Part shown: piece by piece, positions 12,611-23,645 of the stretch
Numbering within the stretch: position 1 is the stretch's first letter
Layout: each line of letters opens with the position of its first letter
NCBI GenBank assembly: GCA_030762895.1
Contig: CM061068.1
Coordinates: 41,030,783-41,094,782 of the forward strand
DNA: 64,000 nt
Direction of reading: 5' to 3'
From: Sophora flavescens
Taxonomy: Eukaryota > Streptophyta > Magnoliopsida > Fabales > Fabaceae
The notes under the pieces: generated by a model
Told to the model about the DNA's origin: nothing
The model's database searches: none
What the model saw: the letters and a program-made list of their open reading frames with translations, nothing else
Made by a program: the position numbers and the translations under genes

Positions 12611-13020
12611 AGGTTAAAGTAATCTTTTGGTCCCTATACGTGACACTGATTTTCAATTTGGTCCCTATACGTAAAAAGTTATCAACTTGGTCCCTATACG
12701 TGACGCTGGATTTCAATTTGGTTCTCATCGCTAATTGGTCCCTATTTAAGAGGGACCAAATTGCAAATTATTATCACATATAGGGACCAAATTGAAAATA
12801 ATTGTCACATGTAGGGACTGATTTCAATTTTTTTTGTTGAATTGGTCCCTACATGTGACAATAATTTGCAATTGGGTCTTCTTATATAGGGACCAATTAG
12901 CGGTGAGGACCAAATTGAAAACCAATGTCATGTATAGGGACCAAATTGATAACTTTTTACATATAGGGATCATATTGAAAATCAGTGTCACGTATAGGAA
13001 CCAAAAGATTACTTTAACCT
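12611..13020. mobile_element. Foldback element with GGTCCCTATA arms, left copy
   Basis: This is a nearly perfect hairpin of 410 bp. It begins AGGTTAAAGTAATC and ends with the complement of the same string. Alternating blocks of GGTCCCTATACGTGACA and its complement fill both halves. It is flanked by the 7-bp direct repeat TAAAATA (12604-12610 and 13021-13027). There is no coding capacity. Further copies lie at 32661-33069 and 48600-49012. Confidence 0.8.
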
Positions 13021-13670
13021 TAAAATAATTAAGTAACGACATTTTTTATAGCACATAAATAAAAATAAAAACAATACCGACATATTAAAATTTGTAGCAA
13101 TAAAAATACAAAATGCACAAAAAATTAATATTACATTTAAATAAAATTATGTATCATCAAAAAATACCTTACAAAATTAAAATGAAGCTTTCAAGCAATT
13201 TGACAGAAAACGGTCATAAAAAAAAACTAGTGTGTGAAAATTGAATTGATGAAGATGTGTGTGTGGTGTGTAGGGTGGAGGTGTTCGCTGCTTTATATAT
13301 AGGAGGGGGTGGGGGGGTTTAATTAATTGGGTAAGGGGCGCAGTGATAGGGGACAGGGGCGGAGGGGGCAGCTTTTTTTTTTAATGGGAAGCGTCAAACA
13401 CATTTTTGAAGGCGTCACTCTAATTGATGCCTTTGACTTGTCAGAAAGAAAATAAAATATAATATATTACCGTATCAAAAAAGACCCCTCATTAATAATT
13501 TATTTTAAAAGGACCCTAGACTGGTAATAAGAAGGATCCTATTTTGATCAAACACCCAACAACATCCTCAGTAAAGTACTTGGAGGACCCAACCTTGGGC
13601 AATCTCATCCGTCCAAATATTATTAAAATAAATTAGTGGATGAGATTGAAGAAATTCAACCTGGGGTAAC
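13021..13670 (-). promoter_or_regulatory. TATA-bearing segment of unknown repeat, left copy
   Basis: On the minus strand a CTATATATAAAGCAGCG box (about 13290-13302) is followed by a CA-rich start-like region (ACACACCACACAC) and a leader, but no ORF. Upstream lie C-rich runs and GACGCCTTC motifs. Three close copies (here, core near 32350, right near 48320) and one diverged relative (about 34200-34760) show that it belongs to a repeat family. It may be the promoter end of an unrecognised transposon. Promoter function is inferred only from the box and its spacing. Confidence 0.35.
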
Positions 13671-14428
13671 ATGGTAATTTACCATCAGATGCTAAAAGCT
13701 CCCTCTCTCTCATACCTCTGTGTGCCTTTCCCTCTCTCCGTCGTGAGCCCCTTCCCTCCGCTGTCGTGCCTGTGTCCTCCCCCATGGTGGCGGCTGAAGT
13801 ATCGAATACGGCGGATCTGGGATGCGGTGGTCCACCGCCATCGTCGAGCCGCCTCTACCTCTACCTCTACCCAGATCCAGCTTCTTCTTTTAAATCACTC
13901 TCTTTGTGTAAAACCTCACTCTGTTTTTTAACTTATTTTGATGGCCTGATTCTTCTGGTTGAGGTGTTAATGTGTTGCAGATCTCAACTTATGATGAGCA
14001 GCGGTGGTAACCAGATGAGTGGCGAACCGTACGGTGTCGACGCGACTGGACACGTGTGAGGAAGGATGGATAGCACCTGGAGCTGGTTTGTGAGGCGACT
14101 CTGGTTCAAGTGAAGTTGGATGGCGAACAATGACGACTGTGGTTGTGGAGGAAGGTGACGGCGATGCCGAGAACTCGCGGGTTATGGAGGCTTCCGACGT
14201 GCAATTGCAAGTTCTGTTCGTGGGTTCAGCAGGCGGGTTATGATGCTGTCGTGGTCGGCTGATGTGCTACCGCTTTTCATTTCCGGGGTCATATAGCCAT
14301 TCTCAACTTCCCAAATGAATACCAGGTTCCTAATGCAAACTTTTCATTACCAGACGGTGGCGTGTGAGGCATCTTCAAAGGAAAGGAGGGCGGAGAAGTG
14401 TTTATGGGTTGGAGGGGAGGAAATAGAG
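13671..14428. other. Multicopy gene-like segment of unknown nature, left copy
   Basis: On the plus strand a pyrimidine-rich leader precedes an ATG at about 13785 (MVAAEVSNTADLGCGG), and there is a possible acceptor TTGCAG near 13980. The predicted product is low-complexity and shared with no family I recognise. On the minus strand a short ORF fragment reads MPHTPPSGNEKFALGTWYSF. Copies lie at about 31320-32010 and 47190-48050. It is probably a captured gene 5' end or a transposon interior. I do not call a protein. Confidence 0.35.
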
Positions 14429-14433
14429 TGGTG

Positions 14434-15763
14434 TGATAGTGTGATTTTACATGATGTTTGCTGTACACTTTTGCATGCATATTTCATATAGATTAGGCGT
14501 TATTTAGTTTATTTTGTTAGATTTTCCCTTGGAACGGGTGAGGTTGGTTTTGTGTGTTGTTTTGCAGGAATTCAAAGAAAAATGCTCAGAATAGCCATGA
14601 CGGAGCTTGGAGGAAGACAGAGTCTCAAAAGTGCAGAAAAGGACCCAGGCAGAGAGCATCACGGCCTGGCCGTGATGACCATCACGTACCGTGATCAAGA
14701 AGAGCAGGAATGGGAGCAAAAGTCGAAGCTATCACGGCCTGGCCGTGATAAGCATCACTGGCCGTGACAACCAGGCAGAATTGATCACGGCTGGCGTGAT
14801 GAATGTCACGGCCGTGACAGAGTAGAAGTTGAAGCGTATCCTGGCGGAAACCTATCACGGCCTGGCCGTGATGGCCATCACTGCCGTGACGGGCAAGTTC
14901 TCCGACCTATAAAAGAGACCAAAGGCGAGAATAGAAAGGACCACTTCTCGAATCGGAATTTTAACCTAATTTGGAACCGAGGCGATCTGGAGGATTACTC
15001 CCATGGAATCCTTTCTTTCCTTCTTCTATGTTTCTTTGGTTGTGGATATTAGCATGAGTAGCTAAACCTCCATTGTTGGGGTTAGGGTAACTATGTCTGA
15101 ATTCTCATTGTAATTGATTTAATCTTGCAATACAATTTCTACTTTGTTATTGAGTGATTGAATATCTGTGCTTAATGCTTGTTGTGGCTAGCACCCCATG
15201 ACTCGATTTGTGTTTTAATATGCAATTGGAAAATTCGTGTTAAAACCGGAATTGAATTCAATCACCTAGTAAGCCTTTTATCTAGGAATGGAACTAGGTT
15301 TATTAGCAATTGTGTAATCCCTACGCTTAATGCAAATTCACTAATCTAGGCCTCCTAAGGAATTAGGGTCTATTAGGGGATTTAGGCTCTTGTCATCCGA
15401 GGAATCGGGGCTTGAGTAAAGTAGTGGATTGATTGTCATAACTGAAGTAGAAACTGTTTGTGAGTGTTTAATTGCATGAGAATGAAGTTTAGTGAACCTA
15501 ACCCCAGCTACTTTTATCATATTTGAAAACCTTCTTTTATTGCCTTCCAAGTGTTTGAGAAAAATTACAAAAAGAGTTTGTTTTTCTTATGTTTTTTAGT
15601 TCTAGCTTTTGTGAGTTTAGAACTCTCTTCAATCCAAGAATCGCTTAAATAGTAATTGAATAGGTACGTGCTAGTACTTGTTGCGATCCTCGTGGGAACG
15701 ATAGAACGGTCTTACCACCGTATTACTTGCACGATCGGGTATACTTGCCCAGATCCGTCAACA
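14434..15763 (+). repeat. 5' LTR of Athila-type element
   Basis: 1330 bp, starting TGATAGTGTGATTTTAC and ending ATCCGTCAACA. U3 carries an array of ATCACGGCC-type palindromes (14655-14890) followed by a TATA box, CTATAAAAGAG, at about 14908. It is nearly identical to the 3' LTR. Most differences are CAG/CGA-type, so the true insertion is younger than the raw divergence suggests. Confidence 0.95.
14658..14890 (+). promoter_or_regulatory. Palindrome array in LTR U3
   Basis: The perfect 9-bp-arm palindrome ATCACGGCC-T-GGCCGTGAT occurs at 14658-14676, 14731-14749 and 14854-14872. Each is followed by a shorter partner of the CATCACNGCCGTGAC type, and there is a degenerate fourth unit near 14781. 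The array ends about 20 bp before the TATA box, the position expected of an enhancer or protein-binding array. The 3' LTR repeats it at about 20474-20710. Confidence 0.7.
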
Positions 15764-15769
15764 AGTTTT

Positions 15770-15788
15770 TAGGCGCCGTTCTGCGGGG
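15770..15788 (+). promoter_or_regulatory. Primer-binding site, tRNA-Asp-like
   Basis: It starts seven bases after the 5' LTR. The block AGGCGCCGTTCTGCGGGG closely resembles the complement of the plant tRNA-Asp 3' end used by Athila elements. The mismatches fall at a CTG, so they may be sequencing errors. Confidence 0.7.
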
Positions 15789-16127
15789 ACTGTATTTCAA
15801 TATTAGCATATCCATTTTGGTTACTAATTTGAGCACAAAATTTTTCTGTTTTAAAATTTTTCTTTTCGATTATAAACCGTGTCTTTGCCATTTTTTTTTT
15901 AGTGTGTTTGCTTTTTGTGTGCTAACCTTTACTACTAACAATCTTGTTTGCTAGACTTGTTTGTGTATGCGAGGTACTATTCCACTGACCAACTCCTATA
16001 CGATCCAGAAATTGAAAGAACAAACTAGGAAGAATAGGAAGCAAGCAAGACAAAGATAACTTGTTAAGACAACAAGGAGAAGAACAAAAGACTTCCACCT
16101 CTCAGAGTTACTCAAGAAGAACTCAAG

Positions 16128-17480
16128 ATGGCAGGGAATGGTGAAGATACTCCACCACCACCACGGAGGACACTTGGTGACTATTCCAATACAAATTTCA
16201 ACAGGCATGTCACTAGTATAGTGAGACCTCCTGGTGAACTCCAACAATTTTGAACTCAAGCCAAATCTCATCAACATGGTTTCACAAAATCAGTTTCTTT
16301 GGGTTGGAGAAAGAAGATCCTAACAGTCATATTTCCACTTTCCCCGGAGTTGTGTGATACAGTGAAGATAAATGGTGCTTCCGATGATGCAATTCGACTG
16401 AGATTGTTCCCTTTTTCTTTAAGAGATAGAGCCAAGTCTTGGCTCCAGTCACAACCAAGGGGAGTTTCACTACATGGGACAACTTAGAAGAAAAGTTTCA
16501 GCAAGGTTCTTCCCCACATCAAGATTTGTAAAGGCAAGGGGTGACATCATGAGTTTTTCTCAACAAGAAGGTGAGACATTGCATGACGCCCGGGAAAGGT
16601 TCAAGGAATTGCTCGAAGATGCCCAAATCATGGTTTTGATGATCTTACTCGATGCAAACATTCTAGCAATGGATTGAGGCCATCAACCAGGTACATGTTG
16701 GATGCTTCAGGTGGAGGTTCAATGAATACAAAGACAATGAGGAAGCCCGACTTTGATAGAAGCAATGGCCTCTAATGATTACTTGATGCATCATGATCGG
16801 GGTCCCACACAAAGAAGGGGAGTGTTGGAGCTAGATTCACAAACTGCATTGTTGGCTCGAACAAGATCATGACACAACAATTGGAGTCTCTTACTAAACA
16901 ATTATCTCAACTCCCACAACAACTCCAAAATGTTCAAGGGACGACTATGCCACACCAAAGAAGTGCTGAGATGTGATTTTTGTGGAGGTGATCATGAGAA
17001 TGGAAGATGTGAGGCACCACCTAGTTCCCATGAAGAAGCAAATTATATGGGGAACTATGGGCGACAAGGCAACAACCAAGGGTGGAGGAATCAACCAAAT
17101 TTTGGTTGGAATCAAGATGTCGGGCAAACAAGCAAGCCTCCTCCTACACAACCGCTTCAAGATCGGGTTTCTAATCTGGAGAACACACTCAATCAGTTTA
17201 TGCAGTTGTCCATGACGAACCAGAAAAATACGATGCTTCGTTAAAGAGTTTGGAGGTTCAAATTGGCCAAATTGCAAAGCACCGGCGGAGCAAACTAGCG
17301 ATGGTTTTTTCTGGTAACACTCAAACTAATCCGAAGGAGCATTGCAATGCTATTGTTTTGAGGAGTGGAAAAAGTCTTGAGAGTGTGGGTGGTGAACCTT
17401 TGGTGAAGAATCGGAATGTTGATGGGAAAACGAGAATTGAGTGCGAGAGGAAAAAGAAGAAAAAGATGAAGATGTTATAG
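16128..17480 (+). pseudogene. Athila-type gag, frameshifted
   Basis: The ATG at 16128 opens MAGNGEDTPPPPRRTLGDYS. In successive frames the retrotransposon gag core follows: GASDDAIRLRLFPFSLRDRA then KSWLQS, ARFFPTSRFVKARGDIMSFS, ETLHDARERFKELL. A knuckle-like CDFCGGDHENGRC and the Athila-style tail EEANYMGNYGRQGNNQGWRN come next. Gag would form the virus-like particle. At least four frame changes and one stop interrupt it. It lies directly upstream of protease, as usual for this clade. Confidence 0.85.
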
Positions 17481-17814
17481 TTGAGGAAGAAGAAAAGGTC
17501 GGTGAACAAGACAAGAGGGAGAAGCTAGTAGATGAGAATTCAATTTTGAGGAAGACTAAAAGTCAGCTCTTGAAAGATTGGGACAAGCCTCAAGTGATTC
17601 CCTCTTATGTGAAGTTGCCATACCCTCATTTGACCAAGAAAAAGAGAAAGACGAACAATTTGCCAAGTTCCTTGATATTTTCAAGAGGTTGCAGATCAAT
17701 ATCCCTTTTGCTTTGAAGCACTTGAGCAGATGCCCAATTATGCAAAATTCATGAAGGAACTGCTCACGAAGAAAAGAAAGATTACTGAAGGCGAAATGTT
17801 GCCTTAATCGAGGA

Positions 17815-18350
17815 GTGCAAAGTGCGATCTTGCAAAGGAAGCTACCTCCAAAGCTGAAAGATCCTGGGAGTTTTACAATCCCTTGCACTATTGGGAATGT
17901 GTCTATCAGAAAAGCCTTATGTGACTTGGGAGCGAGTGTCAACGTGATGCCGCTTTCCATGTTGAAAAAGCGTGGAGGAGGAGAGGTGAAACCCACAAGG
18001 ATGGCATTGCGATTAGGCGACGGATCAATCAAGCATCCTTATGGTATTTTGGAAGATGTTCGTGGAAAGGTGGATAAGTTTATCTTTCCAGTGGACTTTG
18101 TGGTTTTAGACATGGTGGAGGATGCTGAAGTTCCGCTCATCCTGGGGAGACCTTTTCTAGCCACGGGGCGAGCTTTGATAGATGTAGACAAAGGCCAGCT
18201 GAAATTCGAGTGCAAGAAGAAGAAGTCAATTTCAAGGTATTGGAAGTTATGCATCGTCAGAACCTCGAAGAGGAGTGTTTCCGCATGGATATGGTGGATA
18301 CAATGGGTGAAGAAGTTGTTGCACATCAACACCACCCTCTACTCTAGAGA
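17815..18350 (+). pseudogene. Retropepsin-type aspartic protease of Athila-type element
   Basis: One frame reads SFTIPCTIGNVSIRKALCDL, the active-site block CDLGASVNVMPLSM (the form usual in Athila/Tat elements), LRLGDGSIKHPYGILEDV, and the second conserved block VPLILGRPFLATGRALIDV. The frame shifts near 18210 and then continues as EEEVNFKVLEVMHRQNLEEE. It cleaves the gag(-pol) precursor. RT should follow but does not, so pol was lost and only a short linker remains before the 3' non-coding region. Confidence 0.88.
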
Positions 18351-18599
18351 AGAAAAAGCCCAACATGAAAGCAAATCTGAAGCTAAGCAAGACAAATGAT
18401 GTATCAGTTGGTGATGAAATTGGATCTGCTCATCTTGTGAAAATAGAACCCCCACCGGGAAGGGGTAAGAAAAAGGGCAAGAGGCCCAGAGTGAAAAAGG
18501 CAAAGCAGAAGCACAATTGTTGGCCTTCAAAGCAAAATCAGCTCTTTACAGGAGTTTCATGGAAGAAAAGTGCTCTTGCACTTCTATGCCCAGAAAGAC

Positions 18600-20247
18600 C
18601 CCTTAATTGAAAGAAACACGTCAAGCTAGTGACGTTAAAGAAGCGCTTATTGGGAGGCAACCCAAAATTTCTTAAACTCTTTTCTTTAGTTGTTTTCATT
18701 TTCTTAATAATTTTGTTTTTGAATCTAACCTCTTGAATAATTTGAGAAGCTCAAGAGGAAAATAATAAATTGAGAATTGTTAAGTGTTTGCAGGGTAATA
18801 AGGAAGGAGGGAAGAGCAAGAAGATAAGAAAAAGCAAAGTCAACACACCGCTACCGCCTCTGAGTAAGCCGTTCCATTTTTATTTTTTAATTTTTCTCCT
18901 CTCTCCAACTTGATTGTTTACATTGGGGACAATGTAAATTTTTAAGCTTGGGGTAGGGGTATTTTGCATTTGTATTATTTTGCATTTGTATTTTGCATGT
19001 TGCATTCATATAGTTTTGCATGATAGTTTGCATGATCACACAATTAGATTGCCCTTGCTTAGATTTTGTATCCAATAGTGAGAACTAAGTGCCAAATAAT
19101 TTGTGATAGTGAATTGTGGAACCCAATTTGTTATTCTTGTGATATGGCTGCAAATGAAAATGTTTGAGATGATCTTGGATAGTTGATAATTAGCATGTGG
19201 TTCTGAGGATTTGTGTTTTTTCATTGATTCTGAACTAAAATGTGAGATTTTGAGCCAAAGGGGTACTCACAAAATTTTACCCCATTCTTTGTGTAGAGTG
19301 TATTCCTCTTGGTTTGTTTTCTCTAGAACTTGACTTGAAACCATTTCAAAGCTTAAAAAAATTTTTTGAAAACATTTTTGAAAATGATTGAGGCAATAGG
19401 TATTTTTCTGGCCTTCTGAGCTTTGAATGATGAAATGCTACCCCTTAGTTGCCCAATTTTGAGCCTGAAAGAATAAAAATGCTTTTCTTGGTACCCTGAA
19501 ATGTTTTGATAAATAATGTTTGATGGGACCTTCTAAAGTATTACAAAAGGGTGAAAAAGGTAGTTGAAAGTTTGGGAAAAGAATCAGAAAAAATAATTCT
19601 CTTGATTTGAAAATTCTTCCCTTCTCCAAATAAAAGTAAAAGAAAAAGAAAAAAAAAAGAAAAAAATAGAGAAGGGGAAGACAAAAATAAAAAGAAAAAG
19701 AAAGAAAAGAAAGGTGGAAAAATAAATTGAAAACCCAAGAAGGTACTTTAGAAGGTCATGTTGCAAATGCTTGATGTTTGTGTAGCCTTTTGAAATGTCC
19801 TTTTCTTGTTATCCCCACCTAATGATTAAATCCCATGGCCATGTTACAACCAAAGAAAAGACCTCTTGATTCTAATTTGTTTTCATTAATAAAGTAGAGA
19901 TTTGGTTTATAGTCAAGCCTATGGTAGGATTCATTCCTTGAGGAAAATTGAGTGAAATGCCTTATTCTCCTAAACACTTGAGTGGTGAGGAAGAGAGCCA
20001 AGCAATTGAACAAGCTTGGGGTGAGCTTCAAGTGAGAAAGTGTGCCCAAATCAGTGAGAACGTGAGTCTAAGGAACCTAAGCCTCTAATTGGACTTGAAT
20101 TGATTGTCTCTTGCTGAATTGTTTGAATTGCCTATTGCTTGGATTATTTGCTGGGGTTCTTAATTCACTATCCATGTTCTGATTAGTTATATTTTCTGGC
20201 CTTAGTGATTGCTTGAGGACAAGCAATTGAATAAGCTTGGGGTGATT
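18600..20247 (+). other. 3' non-coding region and polypurine tract of Athila-type element
   Basis: It starts with the conserved block GACGTTAAAGAAGCGC followed by TTATTGGGAGGCAACCCAA, seen after pol in this clade. The remainder has no env-like ORF. It includes an A-rich purine stretch (about 19625-19720) and ends in AAGCTTGGGGTGATT, the polypurine tract that primes plus-strand DNA, immediately before the 3' LTR. Confidence 0.75.
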
Positions 20248-21585
20248 TGATAGTGTGATTTTACATGATGTTTGCTGTACACTTTTGCATGCATATTTCA
20301 TATAGATTAGGCGTTATTTAGTTTATTTTGTTAGATTTTCCCTTGGAACGGGTGAGGTTGGTTTTGTGTGTTGTTTTGCAGGAATTCAAAGAAAAATGCT
20401 CAGAATAGCCAGGACGGAGCTTGGAGGAAGACGAGTCTCAAAAAGTGCGAAAAAGGACCCAGGCGGAGAGAGCATCACGGCACTGGCCGTGATGACCATC
20501 ACTACCGTGATCAAGAAGAGCAGGAATGGGAGCAAAAGTCGAAGCTATCACGGCCTGGCCGTGATAAGCATCACGGCCGTGACAATGACCAGACAGAATT
20601 GATCACGGCACCGGCGTGATGAATGTCACGGCCGTGACAGAGTAGAAGTTGAAGCGTATCCCTGGCAGAACCTATCACGGCCTGGCCGTGATGGCCATCA
20701 CGGCCGTGACGGGCAAGTTCTCCTGACCTATAAAAGAGACCAAAGGGCAGAATAGAAAGGACCACTTCTCAGAATCAGAATTTTAACCTAATTTGGAACC
20801 AGAGGCAGTCTGGAGGATTACTCCCATGGAATCCTTTCTTTCCTTCTTCTATGTTTCTTTGGTTGTGGATATTAGCATGAGTAGCTAAACCTCCATTGTT
20901 GGGGTTAGGGTAACTATGTCTGAATTCTCATTGTAATTGATTTAATCTTGCAATACAATTTCTACTTTGTTATTGAGTGATTGAATATCTGTGCTTAATG
21001 CTTGTTGTGGCTAGCACCCCCATGACTCGATTTGTGTTTTAATATGCAATTGGAAAATTCGTGTTAAAACCGGAATTGAATTCAATCACCTAGTAAGCCT
21101 TTTATCTAGGAATGGAACTAGGTTTATTAGCAATTGTGTAATCCCTACGCTTAATGCAAATTCACTAATCTAGGCCTCCTAAGGAATTAGGGTCTATTAG
21201 GGGATTTAGGCTCTTGTCATCCGAGGAATCGGGGCTTGAGTAAAGTAGTGGATTGATTGTCATAACTGAAGTAGAAACTGTTTGTGAGTGTTTAATTGCA
21301 TGAGAATGAAGTTTAGTGAACCTAACCCCAGCTACTTTTATCATATTTGAAAACCTTCTTTTATTGCCTTCCAAGTGTTTGAGAAAATTACAAAAAGAGT
21401 TTGTTTTTCTTATGCTGTTAATTCTAGCTTTTGTGAGTTTAGAACTCTCTTCAATCCAAGAATCGCTTAAATAGTAATTGAATAGGTACGTGCTAGTACT
21501 TGTTGCAGTCCTCGTGGGAACGATAGAACGGTCTTACCACCGTATTACTTGCACGACTGGGTATACTTGCCCAGATCCGTCAACA
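20248..21585 (+). repeat. 3' LTR of Athila-type element
   Basis: 1338 bp, TG...CA. It matches the 5' LTR apart from scattered indels and CAG/CGA-type differences. TATA box at about 20729. Perfect palindromes lie at 20547-20565 and 20674-20692. Confidence 0.95.
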
Positions 21586-21660
21586 TGGTGCATCCATTCC
21601 TATTTTTTTGTTTTTTTTTTCAATTTTTTTATATCAAAATACCAAATATACCCTGTTATT

Positions 21661-21980
21661 TGTGTGTGTTTGGTTTCACTTCTGGAGGTATCAGAAGTGC
21701 TTCTGCACCTGTCAAACGTGATTCTTGTAAAAAAAGAGGTGTTTGGTAACATGTTTGTGGAAGCAATTTTGCATCCAGAATTGATTCTATCATAGGCAGC
21801 TTAGAGTAGCTTCTGCTTTTGGATTGAAAAATTATACTAAGTTTTGCATCAAACTTGCTTTCAAAGTAAAAACATCCAAACATAAATCACTTTACTTCAA
21901 ACTCAATTGTATTGAAATCAATTCTACAAAATCAATTCCATCCAAAATCACGTTTGTCAAACTCTCATCCAAACACACAC
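21661..21980. mobile_element. GTGTGTTTGG MITE, left outer copy
   Basis: 320 bp with inverted ends GTGTGTGTTTGG / CCAAACACACAC and no coding capacity. Family members at 29106-29423 (TTA duplication) and 39042-39360 (TAA duplication) point to a Tourist/PIF-Harbinger-like MITE. At this copy the flanks are degenerate. The mirror copy is 46795-47113. Confidence 0.75.
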
Positions 21981-22990
21981 TAAAAGCTGGAGGATGTTAG
22001 CCTTCGGCCTTCTACAGGGGAGGTACCAACTATATAATATGGGATGTTTGGTGATGATGGTTTCCCACTTTCCCATAAGTCACTTGAGAAGGTATCAATC
22101 TTGTTGTATTATAACACCATTTAGCTAAACTCAAGTAATTTCCAAAAATATAAAAAAAAATTTAAAAATTGGAGGGAATGTATATTCACCAGAAAACGAC
22201 GCTAGTTAAATTTTTTCGAAAAACCTACCCCACGATTATTGTATAATTAATTAAAGATTTGTACAGAATTGTTTTTTTTGAGGCAATTTGTACAGAATTG
22301 CTAACAAGTCCTTTTTATGGCACTAATTTAGAGATATTAATATGTAGGTCATGTATTTTAGGCAAAAAGTATAGGTAATTGGCAAAGTGAATGGCTGAAT
22401 GCCTATTCACTAACTCATGTAGAAATAAAATATATAGATGGATAATGTTAAAATTAGTTTTGTTATGCCCTACAAAATCATCGTAGCAGTCCTCCTAATA
22501 CTAAATATGAGAAATATTAAACTTAAAACTAATATGTTCAATATGTTGAGAATATAAAAAGTATTTAGTAGGAGGATTGTTTTTTTATTTTTATTTTTAA
22601 AAATAGCAATGCAAATACTGCTCGGAAGATAAGGGACCTGGATCTAAAACAATAAAAATAAGGGGAGCTACTACCAACACTCCCATACATGCTCCATCCA
22701 CCCCTACACATTTTTATAAAAAAAATTATTATTACTAAATTATCCTAAAGGATAAAAAATACATCTATTCTAATTTTTCACCCTCTTCTCTCTCATCTCC
22801 ATTCACCCTCACTTCTCTCTCATTCCCCTTACACGGTCACACCTCTTCTCCTTCTTCTTGTTTTTTTTTTTTTAAAACACAAGCACCTCAATATTCCATT
22901 TGATAAAACAATGTTAATTGTTAAGGGTCTTTAACATAAACCAGCAAAAATGCTATAACAGACAATACCGCATTCAAAACAAATTGAGAG
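21981..22990. other. Intergenic, AT-rich, no gene seen
   Basis: A spacer without coding signal between the MITE and the eL29 pseudogene. The part from about 22660 to 22870 contains CT-rich runs (CTTCTCTCTCATC) that read as purine-rich on the minus strand, downstream of the eL29 fragment. The mirror is 45780-46790. Confidence 0.55.
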
Positions 22991-22997
22991 TGCTACT

Positions 22998-23144
22998 TTA
23001 CTCTTCCTCGGTGGCTGCTTCAGCATTCTTCTTATTGTGCTTGCTGGCATACCACTGGCTCCTGAGAAACTTTGGATCCCTCACACCTCTTATGAAACCA
23101 AGTGAAGCATACATTCTCAAGGGATAAAAGCTCTCTTTTTGCAT
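22998..23144 (-). pseudogene. Ribosomal protein eL29 (RPL29) C-terminal pseudogene, left copy
   Basis: A 48-codon ORF ends GVRDPKFLRSQWYASKHNKK then NAEAATEEE. This matches the C-terminal half of plant 60S protein eL29, whose conserved core is DPKFLRNQRYARKHNKK. The lysine- and histidine-rich N-terminal half is absent and replaced by unrelated residues (MQKESFYPLRMYASLGF). Several conserved Arg are changed (Q-W-Y-A-S for Q-R-Y-A-R). A CT-rich leader lies upstream at about 23150-23400. I infer a 5'-truncated pseudogene. The right-arm copy has an extra T that shifts the frame. Confidence 0.8.
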
Positions 23145-23645
23145 GATAAAATCAAAAATCCAAAGCCAAAATGCTTACTTTGTGCACAAATCCAGACCTA
23201 CCCCAACTCAGATCTCAAGAAAAAAATTCAAACCCCAACAGTGCTATCCAACCAATCTACAACAGATAACAAAGACGGAGGGAGAGAGAGAGGCGTGCGG
23301 TGAACCAGAAGAAAGGAAGAAGAAGAAGAAAGTGAGCGGGTGCGGGTGCGGGTGAGGTAGGGGTGCGCGGGCCAGAAGAGAGGAAAGGGAGAGAGGGGTG
23401 CCTACGATCAAGGAGATGGAGGGGTTTTGAAATTTAGAAGGGTAAAAATGTCATTTCATACATCATAATTAAGGGTGTAGGCAGCAACACCAAAAATAAG
23501 TAAAGACATTTACCCTGATTTAACCCAAACCAAATTGGGGAATTTGTTGCAATGGAATATAGTAAAAGTCGAAATAGGAATCTGATTGGCCCAAAAAAGA
23601 TGTGGAAGAGTGGGCTGGGTAATGGGTAGGGCGAGCCCAGTTGTT

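Larger units (their letters stand above)
14434..21585 (+). mobile_element. Athila-type LTR retrotransposon, gag-pro only
   Basis: The element is 7152 bp, bounded by TG...CA LTRs and a perfect 5-bp target duplication TGGTG (14429-14433 and 21586-21590). The parts in order are 5' LTR, primer-binding site, gag, protease, about 1.9 kb of non-coding sequence, polypurine tract, 3' LTR. RT, RNase H and integrase are absent, so it is non-autonomous. The right arm has the uninterrupted target at 47185-47189. The insertion therefore happened after the two arms (or alleles) diverged. The gag and protease frames are broken by indels, many at CAG-type sites. Confidence 0.95.

Noticed and set aside
13766..14059. 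97-aa protein MPVSSPMVAAEVSNTADLG...
   Set aside because: Low-complexity, altered in both other copies and no recognised domain; kept only as an unknown multicopy segment.
15341..15550. Minus-strand frame MEGNKRRFSNMIK repeated at 21165-21374
   Set aside because: Identical only because it lies in both LTRs. Antisense to the element and without any known domain.
17321..18530. Minus-strand frames opposite gag-pro
   Set aside because: Shadows of the protease and gag coding strand.
19541..19766. Hydrophobic F/L-rich frames resembling a membrane protein
   Set aside because: Antisense reading of a purine-rich (AAAAAGAAAAAG) tract in the retrotransposon 3' region.
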